Source: Chionis minor
Taxonomy: Eukaryota > Chordata > Aves > Charadriiformes > Chionididae
DNA: 64,000 nucleotides
NCBI GenBank assembly: GCA_013398295.1
Contig: VZSF01002984.1
Span: 1-64,000, forward strand
Direction: 5' to 3'
Part shown: positions 37,915-49,483 of the stretch, one piece after another
Layout: each line of letters begins with the position of its first letter
Numbering within the stretch: position 1 is the first letter of the stretch
Notes under the pieces: model-generated
The model's database searches: none
What the model was told of the DNA's origin: nothing
The model's input: the letters and a program-made list of their open reading frames with translations, nothing else
Position numbers and translations under genes: made by a program

Positions 37915-38290
37915 GGATGTACAATGACCATCTAGTCCAACTGTCTGACTAATTCAGGGCTGATAAAAAGTTAAATCATGTTGTTAAGGGCATTGTCCAA
38001 ATGCCTCTTTAAGACTGCCAGGCTTGGGGCATCAACCACCCCTCTAGGAAGCCTGTTCCAGTGTTTGACCACTCTCTTGGTAAAGAAATGCTTCCTAATG
38101 TTCAGTCTAAACCTTCCCTGGTGCAGCTCTGAACCGTTCCCACATGTCCTATCACTGGATACCAGCACCTCCATCTCCACTTCCCCTCCTCAGGAAGCTG
38201 TAGAGAGCAATGAGGTCACCTCTCAGCCTTCTTTTCTCCAAACTAGATAAGCCCAAAGTCCTTAGCTGCTCCTTATAGGACATTCTGTAA
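37915..38290 (-). mobile_element. CR1 LINE 3' fragment, minus strand (copy B)
   Basis: Read on the minus strand this is the C-terminal end of CR1 ORF2 plus its 3'UTR. A short open frame (38,180-37,971) ends with RFRLNIRKHFFTKRVVKHWN, RLPRGVVDAPSLAVLKRHLD and NALNNMI, the standard CR1 ORF2 terminus. The plus strand carries the familiar reverse-complement phrases CCTGTTCCAGTGTTTGACCA and TAGTCCAACTGTCTGAC. It is truncated at its 5' end near 38,290. It belongs to a different, older-looking CR1 subfamily than copies A and C, since the 3'UTR differs and no perfect ATTCTATG pair is present. Confidence 0.92.
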
Positions 38291-41200
38291 GTTCAGGCTG
38301 CCCTGCTCTTCTCTGATTATCTATCGATAGGTACTGTTCCGCCTCTTCCTACTAAGGGTCCAATCATTGGCCTTCAGGCATGGGTAACTGACTTCCAGCT
38401 GTTTCCTCACCCACTTTTGGCCACTTTAGCTCATCTTATGTCTGACATTTCTGGTTCTCCCAAAGTGTCTGTGCTGACATGCTACATACGTGCTCCGTGG
38501 TAAGACTGAGGAGGATTAAGGTAATTCAATCTGCAAATCCAGTTATGCTGCTGAGGAGGAGACAAGCCAGACAAGCACAGCAATGTCTCCATTGCTGCTT
38601 GGTATGAGGCGTGCACCCTTTGTAGTACATTGAAAAAGAAATTGGTTCTGCTGAGGTGGTGGGGCCACCGTTTCATGCAGATAAATACTTATGTCTTGCA
38701 ACTGTATGAGGACTGGTACATGATCTCCCCATTCATGTATCACAGTTGCATTCACCCTGCCTTGCCTTTGCTATGTTACATACCGGGGTATGCTCTTTGC
38801 CTTGCCAGGTATGGACCCACCTGGCAGCAGTAGGTAGCCTGGGGGTGCTCAGAGCACCATGAATGTGGTGAACGCTGGTGTGGCCGGTCAGGTGGACTTC
38901 ACCAACTTCTACGGGCTGCTGTGCCTCTGATTTATGCTGCACCAAGGTCAGTCAGGGTGGCTCAGCTGAACGGTGCAGGAGACCAGACTGAAGGCAGTAA
39001 AAGTTTTTTGAGAGCTGTCCTTTGAGTATACACACGGACTTTAATTTACAGCCAGTAAGTGGAGCTAAAGCTCCATGAGAGGCTGTTTCTTTAGAAAACA
39101 TATGGTTAAAAATTGCTGATGGAACTTTTTTCTCCCCATTTCCTTGTATTTATTTAGTCCTTTTGTTGCACATAAGCAGTCACGCTGCTGGAAGCTCATG
39201 GTGTGAGCTCTTAACTTTTCTATTTCATTCCTTGAGTCATAGACAGAACACAGGATCTTTGCAGCATTGACTGTGCAGTTAGCACTTTCCCATGCTATTT
39301 GTTTGTTTTGCAATCGTTCTTCTCCTTGCTAATTTCCCACACAAATTTCTCTTGTCAGTTAAACACAAAATAATTGCATTTGTGTCTATGCGAGCAGTTA
39401 TGTTTGCAAAGGGGACTTTCGTATTCTTATTAATCTAATTCAATTAATTTCCTCAGTGGCAATATTGTGTTCAAGCATTTGGGGAAAGCTGTCCTTTTGC
39501 TACATTATACTCAGTATTGCAATTCATGTACAACATCTAGAGCTTTGTCTTGCATCCCCTTAGTCTCTCTCTACTTCTCCAAAGTGGAAACACTTTGCAA
39601 TTGCATTTAATCGTCTCCATTTTTGCCTGGTCTGCATCACTTTCTGTTTTTATTCAGCTTGTCTGCTGTTTATAAATATTAGCCCTTCAGTTGAAGGATT
39701 TAGGCAGGAAAGTACTTAGACATGTGTCTACCTTTAAGCATTTGAGCTGTGCAATAGATTCCACTGAGACTAGTTATAATACCAAAGTTAGGGATGTGAT
39801 TGAGTGCTTCCTTGGACGAAAATCATTAATACTTCACCTTGACTTATCTGGCTAAGAACCCGGCTCAACAGTGGATAACCAGAGAGGCTCAGGCAATTCT
39901 TCAACAATGTTTATTTTTTCAAAATCCACTAGCAATAACACTACAAGTCCTTTGTTGAATAAATGCAGACTTTTTTCCTAAACTGGGCTATTGCTTGGAA
40001 CCATAAAATGTACATTATTGAGCTTAGCTTACAAGTGTGGCACCTTCTCTATTGATTTTGACAAACTCTTATTTCAGTACTGCCATGGCTGGCCATTTAA
40101 CTTGAATTCTTGGCCTGTAGTCTGGGAAAACGAAGGTCACAGAACAGCCGAGATCTAGCATGTGCTTTTGGAGTAATTCGTGTCTGGCAGTAGCAGACCC
40201 GTAGCCCATTGAAACTGGCCTTTAATTTATTAAATCTGTAAAATGAGCAGCTGCTATTCTGCAAAGGTTCAGTATGATCCATTAAGCACACTTTGCTGAC
40301 ATGGGGTAGGAAGGAGGGGTCTGTGGAGTGTTAAAAAATATAATTTCTGGCAGTTATTTTTTTCTTTAAAGGTGAATAATTCACCAGGTCTTGCAGACAT
40401 TCTGTAACCTCCCATCCTGCTGCCTTTCCCCTGACAGTGGGGGAGATATTCCAAAAATCATTACACACAAACACACGCTTGCTTGTATCCCTAAAATGTC
40501 TGTGATATGAGCAAACATTTTGGCATTAGAATAACACTGGAGAGAGTACCACAGCTGTTTGGGATGCAGGGGGATGGAAGGGAGGATCAACACTGCAGGG
40601 TGAGGTTCTGCCAAAGATTGGGATATTTTTCTGCCCAGCAAAATGCAGTATTAAATCAAGTCAGAACTTGCCCATCCCCTGCAGTATGCTCCAGCCGCAG
40701 CTGTGCCTATAGCAGCAGAGCTCTTCCCTCAGACAGATAAAGGATGCGTGTGGGCATCTATTCCTTTGCCATATGCTGGAGAGGGCCCCACAGTGACAAC
40801 TGGACAAGCTTGGTGGAGACGGCAGCAGCTCCAGGAACATCTTGCCAGAGTTAACAGAAGAACTGTAATAGTTTGAGAAGGCCCTGGTTTGATGAGATTA
40901 TCTCAAGAAATAGTTTTTTGGGATAATCAAGTCAAATTATGAGTTGTTCTAGAAAAAAAAAAAAAAAAAGATAGTATTCAGAACATTAGGGTCCGAAATT
41001 TTTGTAGGCTGATTAGAAAACATCATTTTATTTTGAGAATTAAAATTATTTCTTTCTCATCCATTTCTGGAGACCAGGATAACCAAAACAATTTAGGGGT
41101 TGGATTTCATGAAAAGATGGAATTATATCAGGTAGGAAATTCTTTAAATGTTTGTTTTATTCTCCCAGTACAGGTTTAAACTCGTGTCTATGCTTTTAAT

Positions 41201-43228
41201 GCCTTACGCTTTCCTAATATGCTTCAGTTTCCCCAAGAAATTTCTAATACAAGCAGTGGTTCTGAACAATTTCTTTTAAATATGTTTGGGCTCGTTCAGT
41301 AGGCCCTTCAAGCCCTCAAACAAAACCCTTTTTCCTGAAATAGTTTTGTCTCCTAGAGAATGACTGTGCATTTAAGCTTTTTCCAATGAGAAAAGATGAT
41401 TGGGGCGCCATCTGATTGTCACTTCCATCATGCAGTTGTGTGCACTCAAAGCACTCGAAACACTCTGCCAACTCCAGATTGGCATTTCTTTTCCCTCTAA
41501 TGGCTGTTTGGGCACACATCAAAACCACTTCTTAAACTGCTGCTCCCACACCATGAATCTGTGTCCCTTTTCAGACCATTTCACCTAAATCCAAGCAAAG
41601 GGCTGATTGCTACAAAGCGTGAGACAAGTGCAACATGTACTTGTAACGAGTGAGCATCTGTACATAGTGGCAGGCAAAATATCACTGGCCTCCAATGACT
41701 GGTGTTTGCTCTGCCAAGACATGCCACTCACCACCAAAGTTACTTGCTGCATTACAAGCTACGGTTGTGCTTTTGTGATTGCTGGGCATACACTGGATCA
41801 TTTGCTCTCAGCCTGACGTTGGACATTAGTAGCCCAGGACTGGGGAATTACAGCATCCTTGCACTCATCCAGGGAGGAAACAATATGCAGTAGCAGAGTT
41901 AAGAAGCTGCTAGAATCTGGCAGATCCTGGTCAGAACAGCTGGCCATAACATGCAAGGTTCTGAGGATGAGTCCGAAGGCACAAGAATTGCTATGTCTTA
42001 CCAGCAGCAAGCTGAAAGGCAGCTCAACACCCAGGCCTACACCGCTGGATGGAAAGAAGGTGCTCATGATACACTATGATTTTGTACAAACAGCCTCTCC
42101 TAAATATTTTCAATGTGCTGTCACTATAACACAAAATGCTTTACATGGACAGGTGAAGTACAGTCTTCTTTCTCTATGGATAAATCCCCCTGGACTCAAT
42201 GGCCCCAGTGAGTGCAGAGGCACCTACTATTCCTGTGATAAAAAATTGTAGACCCCTAAGGTGCTACACCATTTTCTGCTCTCTGAACGCTCTGACATAC
42301 CCCAGAGAAGATACAAAGGAAAACATAGGGGATGGAGGACAGGAGGAACAGGACCTTCTGATCCTGCCCACCAGCAGCATGCAGAGTTTGTATCCTCAAA
42401 GATAATTTTTAAACAGTTAAAACAAAGAATTTTTTACAGCTCTCCATCCTGTGCAAAGTGATGCTTGAAGAGGCAGGAGAAAAAAGTAATGATTTTATGG
42501 ATTGGGTCAAGATCCTTAGGAGCAGATTGGCAGGCTTGATGGATCATCGTTCTCATGTAGGATCTGGCCTTGCCTCCACAGAAATCGGTGAGAACTTGCT
42601 TTTCAGCTAACACTTTTGGGTAACATGCTTTGAGAAAAGCTTGAGACTTTACAAAAAACAGGAAGAACATTAAGCCTGTGAATTCCACTAGCCAAAGAAC
42701 AGTAAATGATGTGTTAAGAAAGGTTATGTTTTTATATTAGCTCAGGGACCTAGGTGGCACTCAAGCCCAACTAGCTGATTTCCATTTTGTGTTGCATTTG
42801 CTCACTTTTTCAATTGAAGACATTACACCATCTGGCAATATAAGTAGTACAGCTTAGATAATGGGGTCTTAGCCTCAACAAGAAATGTTGATGTGACCAA
42901 ACTTGCCCTTGGAATCTTATCTGTGCTTTTATACTTCACAGTGTACTCTTTGATGATGCAATGGCATACCTTTTTTCATGGAGTCTCACTTGTACACAGC
43001 ATGGGCCCTGCTTGAGGACTGAGTCAGGCTTACACAGGGCATAAAATAATTTCACATGAAATGCCCTTGTTCTGTTTTGGAGATGTTGAACAATGTGCAG
43101 CCAATAAGACAAGGAATGCCAGGAAGAAAAAAAAGTTCCTATGAATTTTGGCTGTTCACATGGGAGGCTGAGTGAGAAAGGTGCCTCTTTGAAGGAGCAT
43201 TCGACTGGGCGCCATTCTGTGACCATCT
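38291..43228. other. Non-coding interval
   Basis: No gene recognised in about 4.9 kb. It contains an A17 tract (40,953-40,969) and a small GC-rich patch near 38,835-38,930 with a 23-codon open frame, discussed as a finding. Longer frames, such as 41,859-42,251 (+), show no domain. Confidence 0.55.
40953..40969 (+). repeat. (A)17 homopolymer
   Basis: Seventeen consecutive A bases. No identifiable retrocopy lies directly 5' of it. Confidence 0.9.
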
Positions 43229-44299
43229 GTGCCAAGGTCACTCATCCTATCTGACCCTCAAGGCAGAATGGTGGACATACATCTGAGAGCAAAGGCTGCA
43301 GCTCGGGCTTGGAGGTCTGTACCATCCACCCCAGCAGATGGAACTGCTGAAGGGAAAGGCTGCAGTGCAGACCTTGGAGTGCAGGAGGTGCCTCGACCTT
43401 TTTCCAGGGCAGGGATAGGCATCAAACCTGCCTGCAAAAGGTGTGCCAAGGTGGAGGACCTCATGGAGCAGGTGGCTGCAGGAGGCAATGAGGAGGCTGC
43501 ATAACATCAAGGAGGCTGGGAAGGAGATGGATAGCTGGTTCCAAGCACAGTCTGCAAAGCACCCACAGCCCATGGCCAAGGAGCCAAAAACTCCCACACC
43601 GGCTGGGAGAGGGGCCAGTAACATGGAACACTGGAAACTTGTGACGCCAAGGACCAGCAGAAGGAAGAGACTTCCCCCAAAGCCTGAGATGCCCTTGCAG
43701 AACTGCTGCACAGATCTGCAGAGTGAAGACGGAAAACCCATTGAATCAGGAGAGGTGCTGGGGCTGAGTAAGCCAACCCTATCTGCTCCCTGTATAACAA
43801 CTAGTGCAACTAAGAAAAGGCGATGGATCATAGGCAGCTATTTGTCAACCTGACGCGCTCTCTAGGGAGGTGTGCTGCTTACTGGGGACGTGTATCAGGG
43901 ATGTCACCAAGAGACTACCAGGCCTCACGCAGTCCTCTGATTATTATTCACTACTGTTGTTTCATGTGGGCATCAGCGATACAGCCAGGATCAGCCTGAG
44001 GGGTATCAAGAAGCATTACAGAGCCCTGGCAGTGGTGGTCAGGAACTCTGGGGCACAGGTGATTTTTTTCATCTGTCCTCCCAGTTAAAGGGAAAGGGTT
44101 TGAAAGGGCAGTTGAATCTGGCGAATCAACAAATGGCTACAGGACTGGTGCCACAGCCAGGGGTTTGGCAACTTAGGCCATGGGACTGGCTTTGAAGAAA
44201 TCTGATCTACTGGAGCCTGATGGGGTCCACTTCTCAGAAAAGGGGAAGAACATCTTAGGTCAGAGGCTTGCCAAGCTTATGAAGAGGGCTTTAAACTAG
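43229..44299 (+). pseudogene. CR1 ORF1 remnant (zinc-knuckle-like N-terminus plus SGNH esterase domain)
   Basis: Three frames must be joined to follow the homology. Frame 1 (43,229-43,504) carries CKRCAKVEDLMEQV, with the C-x2-C pair at 43,433-43,444 and the start of a short helical stretch. A shift near 43,480-43,500 leads to frame 2 (to the stop at 43,851-43,853), with EMDSWFQAQ, a basic SRRKRLPPKP stretch and RRWIIGSYL. In the last, the GDS nucleophile block of the CR1 esterase domain is expected but reads G-S-Y (43,833-43,841). Frame 3 (43,870-44,088) has the conserved HVGISDTAR block (43,963-43,989). The last part, in yet another frame, ends with PDGVHFSEKGKN (Asp-x2-His block at 44,219-44,230) and KRALN-stop. 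CR1 ORF1 esterase domains are an established feature of this LINE clade; their role in retrotransposition is not settled. This copy is plainly inactive. Confidence 0.8.
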
Positions 44300-44415
44300 A
44301 GCTTCTGGGGGAGGAGAACCAAAATCCATCCCACTCCTACCAGTATGATGCCAATGCCGCAGCCTGGAGAAGGGTTACAGGTAAACAGGAGAGCACTTGG
44401 AGTGCAGCACAAAGG
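43229..44415 (+). mobile_element. CR1 LINE, ORF1 region (5' part of copy C)
   Basis: The segment carries the remains of CR1 ORF1 from its N-terminal cysteine pair to its stop codon at 44,297-44,299, followed by about 115 bp that may be the ORF1-ORF2 spacer. It lies in the same orientation as the ORF2 piece at 44,900-45,760, so the two may be parts of one element. The 5' limit is approximate. CR1 ORF1 is rarely kept in genomes because most copies are 5'-truncated, so this fragment is unusual. Confidence 0.8.
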
Positions 44416-44715
44416 AATGCTCTCCCCCACCTCTCTTTCCAAAGAGAGGAGGAATAGAGAGAAAAGACACTTAAGAATTTAGAAGGAACTGAACTACTTT
44501 AATGAAATATTAATAATAAAATAAAATAAAAATAATGAAATATATACAAAATGGTATCAAGCTCCCAGGATGACAATCACGTCACCAGCAGGCACTGGGG
44601 AAGTCCCAGACTGGGCTCTGTGACAGAGGGGAGCTGGATTCCAGATCTGGATTCAGGATCAGGATCAAAGGCAGACGAACAGACAGAGTCCTCCTCAGAC
44701 ACCGGCCATTGAAGA
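44416..44715 (-). mobile_element. LTR-like fragment, probably an endogenous retrovirus, cut by an assembly gap
   Basis: After the CR1 spacer the character changes. There is an A/T-rich AATAAAATAAAATAAAAAT-type stretch (about 44,505-44,560), preceded by AGGAACTGAACTACTTTAAT and followed by GCTCCCAGGATGACAATCAC and GGAAGTCCCAGACTGGGCTC. Read on the minus strand this resembles the R-U5 part of avian ERV LTRs. Both ends are uncertain and the right end runs into the N gap, so I cannot show terminal TG/CA or a target-site duplication. It could instead be an unrelated simple-repeat-rich insert. Confidence 0.4.
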
Positions 44716-44899
44716 NNNNNNNNNNNNNNNNNNNNNNNNNNNNNNNNNNNNNNNNNNNNNNNNNNNNNNNNNNNNNNNNNNNNNNNNNNNNNNNNNNNNN
44801 NNNNNNNNNNNNNNNNNNNNNNNNNNNNNNNNNNNNNNNNNNNNNNNNNNNNNNNNNNNNNNNNNNNNNNNNNNNNNNNNNNNNNNNNNNNNNNNNNNN
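44716..44899. other. Assembly gap (184 N)
   Basis: An unbroken run of N inside repeat DNA. The true length may differ from 184. Frames that read through it are meaningless. Confidence 0.99.
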
Positions 44900-45760
44900 A
44901 TGGTTGATCCAGTGGAGGGAAGGGATGCCATCCAGAGGGACCTGGACAGGCTTGAGAGGTGGGCCCATGCAAACCTCATGAAGTTCAATGAGGCCAAGTG
45001 CAAGGTCCTGCACGTGTGTTGGGGGAATCCCATGCACATATCCAGGCTGGGTGGAGAATTGATCAAGCGAAACTCTGAGGAGAAGGACTTGGGGGTGCTT
45101 GTTGACGAGAAGCTCAGCATGAGCCGGCAATGTGTGCTTGCAGCCCAGAAAGCCAACCTCATCCTGGGTTGCATCACCAGCAGCATGGCCAGCAGGTCGA
45201 TGGAGGTGATTCTACCCCTCTACTCTGCTCTTTTGAGACCCCACCTGGAGTACCGCATACAGCTCTGGAGTCCCCAACATAAGGACATGGACCTGTTGGA
45301 ATGGGTCCAGAGGAGGGCCACAAAGATGATCAGAAGGCTGGAGGATCTCTGCTTATGAAGACAGGCTAAGAGAGTTAGGATTGTCCAGCCTGGAGAAGAG
45401 AAGGCTCTGGGAAGACCTTATAGCAGCCTTCCAGTACCTTAAGGAGCCTACAGGAAAGATGGGGAGCAACTCTGTATCAGGGAGTGTAGTGGTAGGACAA
45501 GAGGTAATGGTTTTAAATGGAAAGAGAGTAGATTTAGCATGGATAGTAGGAAGAAATTCTTCACTGTGAGACTGGTGAGGCACTGGAACAGGTTGTCCAG
45601 GGAAGTTGTGGAGGCACCATCCCTGGAAGTGTTCAAGACCAAGTTGGATGGGGCTTTGAGCAACCTGCTCTAGTGAGAGGTGTTCCTGCCCATGGCAGGG
45701 GGGTTGAAACTAGATGACCTTTAAGGTCCTTTCCAACTCTAAGCATTCTATGATTCTATG
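44900..45760 (+). mobile_element. CR1 LINE, ORF2 3' half and 3'UTR (copy C)
   Basis: The element resumes at the gap edge within ORF2 and ends with two perfect ATTCTATG octamers (45,745-45,760), preceded by GATGACCTTTAAGGTCCTTT. It aligns along its whole length with copy A (about 1233-2061), in the same orientation and with the same tail, so both come from the same or close CR1 subfamilies. The catalytic RT box would lie to the left of the gap edge and is not visible. Confidence 0.94.
44903..45664 (+). pseudogene. CR1 ORF2 C-terminal remnant (copy C)
   Basis: The frame reads [63 protein letters not shown] and [13 protein letters not shown]. The TGA at 45,356-45,358 closes it early. The family sequence (EDRLRELGL-type, then SLEKRRLWEDLIAAFQYLKE at about 45,384) continues in another frame, so there is a frameshift near 45,345. 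The Gln codon at 44,930-44,932 is intact where copy A has a stop. Fewer breaks than in copy A suggest a somewhat younger or luckier copy. Confidence 0.9.
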
Positions 45761-47512
45761 AACTGGCAGCTGCCTGACATATTACAGAAGTAGGTGTTAT
45801 GCTTGCTTCTCCATTTCTTCATCTATTGTGAAAAAAATCTTCGCAGAAGATTTCTATTACGAAGTTGGCAAGTAATTTAAACTATTTTTTTCAAACACAG
45901 CATGTGTGTGTTTCTCATTTTCTGGGTGCCTAGCTTCTGGCTTATTTTGGCCTCAAGCCATTGAACATCTTGAGGATAGAGACTGAGACTAAGAACTTAA
46001 TTCCTTGTCTTCTGGGAAGCTCATGTGCATAGCTGAAGACTGGTAGGTGCCTTTGCCATAACCCCTGTAGCGGGGCTAATGTACTGTAACTTTCTTCACT
46101 AGCTGGATTTTCCTCTGAAGCACTGTGAGAATTTGCCACCAGAGACTGAGGAACTCCCTTTAACCATGCACAGTATTGACCAAATGGGCTTGTATGTCAG
46201 TAGCCTAAGGTGCCTGCACCATAACTGCAAACTCCATAAGCAGCACACTCTGCCAGTTGGCCTAACTTGCTTGAATTCATCTTCAAGCACCTGTTTTTCA
46301 TCCATGAGTTTTGGTTGAATAAGGCAATGAGAAACAGAACTGCTCCTCTGATTACTGCTGACAGTGACTGATCATTATGTGTTGCCTAAACTCTCCTTAA
46401 GCACTTGAGCAGATGAAGAAACATGCTGGATACTTCCAAAAAGGTACTGCAGTGCTCATTAGCGCTATACCCAGCTTTTCCTTATCTTTGGAGAGAAGAG
46501 GAGGAAACCTGGCAGTTCATTTTAGCATGAGGAGATGGGAGAGAAAGTAATTATTCTGATTCAAGCAATGGAGGTGGCTTCTCTTTGAGACTGAAGGGGA
46601 GCTTTAAGCCTGGTTGCGCTAAATGGCTGGAGGTGTTCTGTCTTTACTTGACTTAAAGACACAAAATAGATAGATGCTACTCTAAGCTGTTTTTTCCCAG
46701 GCTGAGTCCAATTTCACCTCTAATTTTGTATCCCCATGTTATATTCACAAGACATGTACTCCACACAGTTACTTGCTGTTAATGCTAAGTAAACACCTGT
46801 AAATATTGATTTAGTATTTCAACACTGTACAGTAGTTTCTCATTTAAGTGAAATTAAATGTGAACTAAGCATAGATGTCTAGGAATAATATGAAATTTTT
46901 GCCGCAGGCATGATTAAACTGCTCTGGCCAGCTTTTCAGCCACCTAGTCAAATACACTTCTTTAGCAACAGGGCTAGTACCATGAGCTTCCCCAGTCAGT
47001 TAATATTCCTGTGGTTAATTCCTCTGCATTCCCAGGACTGAGCAGTTTTGTGCAGAGCAGTGAATGTGCCTTCTACAATCTTTGATACTGCCAATGATAA
47101 GCTGGGGTTTATTTGCATGGTCTTTCACTTGAGATTCTGTTCACAACCAGCAGCTGGGTGCTTTTCTGTGTATCATATTATCGCTCCAGGCTGTTCAGAG
47201 GCCAATATTTCAACACCATAAATGCTGATCCCACTCTAGTCTTTCCCTTATGAGCAGCTGAAGCGTCTCTTTTGCTGTTAGTGAAACATAATCTGAGCTA
47301 TTGGTTTTGATCATCCTATTAGCAGAGGCAGCTGGTACACAGAGAGCTCCCATGTTAACTAACCGGGAAGTTCAACATCAAGTTTGCTTAAATTGGGAAG
47401 AGAATTGGAGTCAAGATACAGAATTGCTTTTGATGTTTTTTTCCCTTTGAATTAATGTGGAACATAAAGAAAAAAAGCAACGAGGGAAAAGTTTTTTTTG
47501 TTGGGGGCGGGA

Positions 47513-47530
47513 TGTGTGTGTGTGTGTGTG
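47513..47530 (+). repeat. (TG)9 microsatellite
   Basis: Nine perfect TG units followed by CACA. Confidence 0.95.
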
Positions 47531-49468
47531 CACAATCCTGACTCTGCTATAACAAGAGCTCCCAGTTGAGATAAATGGTGCTGCTGTAGGAGTATCAAGC
47601 TGCTTCTTGACGTCTTGGCTGTAACATGGAAGTGAGACTGGAGCTGGTCTCTGGCATTTGATGTTCTGCATTTGGCCAGAGATTTCTCTGATGCCCCAAA
47701 GGACAGTAAATCCTTCAGTGAGCCCTTGGCAAGACCCCTGGGCTGAGAACGACGGTGGGTGTACTACTGCAGACACACAGGTACAGTCAGGGACTGCAGC
47801 CCTGCCCTGGGACTGAGAGCGGATCTGGGGGGAGCAGGACTGGGCACTGTGCCTGTCCATTGCTGACTCACCATCAGGAGAGGGTTCATTTGGTGACAAA
47901 GGCTTGCTATCACAGATATGGGAGATATTAGATACCTTGTATGTAGGCTGGGGAGGATAACTTAATGCAAGTTAGTGATGTCCTTTGAGATCTTCTGAAG
48001 AAGGATGCACCGCATACGAAGAATGTATGCCCTATCATAATCCAAACTGGTTGGCACCTCGGCCAGTGCTGCATCATGCAGGTGCTTACGGCTCTGGCTT
48101 ATTTGCCTATTCCTGCACTTATGAATCACCTTGTAGGGTCAAAGACAGGTGTTGAAGGTACTACTGAGCCACTTTCTGCAGTTCTCTCAAAAATATGGGA
48201 GCTTGAAGGTTTGTCACATTGGGGAAGTAAAAGGGCACTAAATATTTAATACCAGAAAGTTAAATATTATCATAAAAGTAATTTAATATAAATGGCTTTC
48301 AGCAAATCCTTATCCATATTTCATGACTGAAATGGGTGGCTGGTTTCTAATGTTTGCATGCAATTAATTTTAATGGGTGCAGCACATTACTTCCAATCTT
48401 TTGTTCCTCAGAGACCCTGGCCCTATCAAGAAAAGCAAATAGCAGGACATCAAAGGTCAGTGACACAGAGGGTGATGCAGCACCCTGTGTATAGATCTGG
48501 AAATGAGAAGTTAATAGGCTATTGATAGTTCCTGAAGTGTATCGAGCATAATTATTCTATGTATCTGGGGGTAAATGAGGAATGGCAGGAACTCCATAAG
48601 GTAAAGACATCTGAAAATATGAATATACATTAGGGACATATAAAAATTCCATTTTCCATGTCTTTGTAAGGTGTGGTCTGAAGTCCATTTAAATAGGTGT
48701 CAGTCTTTCCACTGATTTTACAGGGTTTAGAAGTCTTCTGTGAACTTTGTGTATGTATCAGGGATATCATAACCAACTTTGCTTGGGTGAGGCCAAAGAA
48801 AATTTCTCTGATCCTCCAAACTCATTCACACTTACTAAGATCTCCTGCAAAGGACGAAGCTGCAAGAGGAAGCAAATGGCGTGTATTGTGAATGCTTTAA
48901 AATGTAGAATTTGCTGGATTTTCACAAGTGTCCCTCAAGAATGCATGAAGAAAAAGATGTGTAAGATGTCTGATGACCTTTGAAATAGTAGCAGAGATCT
49001 TTAAAGCTAACCAAATGTGTCTCAGACAATTAAACTGTACAGAGAAAGATTCTGGCACATTTGGTTCTGGAAAAAAATTTCTGAAATGGTAAAAGGGGAA
49101 AAAAATAGGTGGTGCAAAACACTTTCTAACACTAAAACTGAATTCATTGTGAGCTTCTGGGGATGAAAGTCTACAGCTTTAATTAGCATCAAGCTTAACT
49201 GTCTTCTACTTCAACCCTGAATATTAATTAGTGATGCCCTTAGGGTAATCAACCCTTGTGAATCTCTGAGAAAAATGAACTGATTAGTAGATTGACCTTG
49301 ACAGTTCCTAGGGAAAAAGATGAAAATACAGACTGTTCAACTATGCTGCACTGTAAGCTTAACAGCGTAATCGAGTGTACTGGGAAGCCCAAAGGAAGAA
49401 TGAAGAAAACTTAATGAGGAGGTTAGTTATAAAGGGTGCCATTCATTTTTCCACTTAGAAATGTGATA

Positions 49469-49483
49469 TTTTTTTTTTTTTTT
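49469..49483 (+). repeat. (T)15 homopolymer
   Basis: Fifteen consecutive T bases with no recognisable retrocopy attached. Confidence 0.9.

Noticed and set aside
43247..43831. 194-codon minus-strand frame
   Set aside because: Antisense shadow of the CR1 ORF1 remnant, with no homology of its own that I recognise.
44577..45186. Several long frames through the N run
   Set aside because: They exist only because N codons carry no stop.
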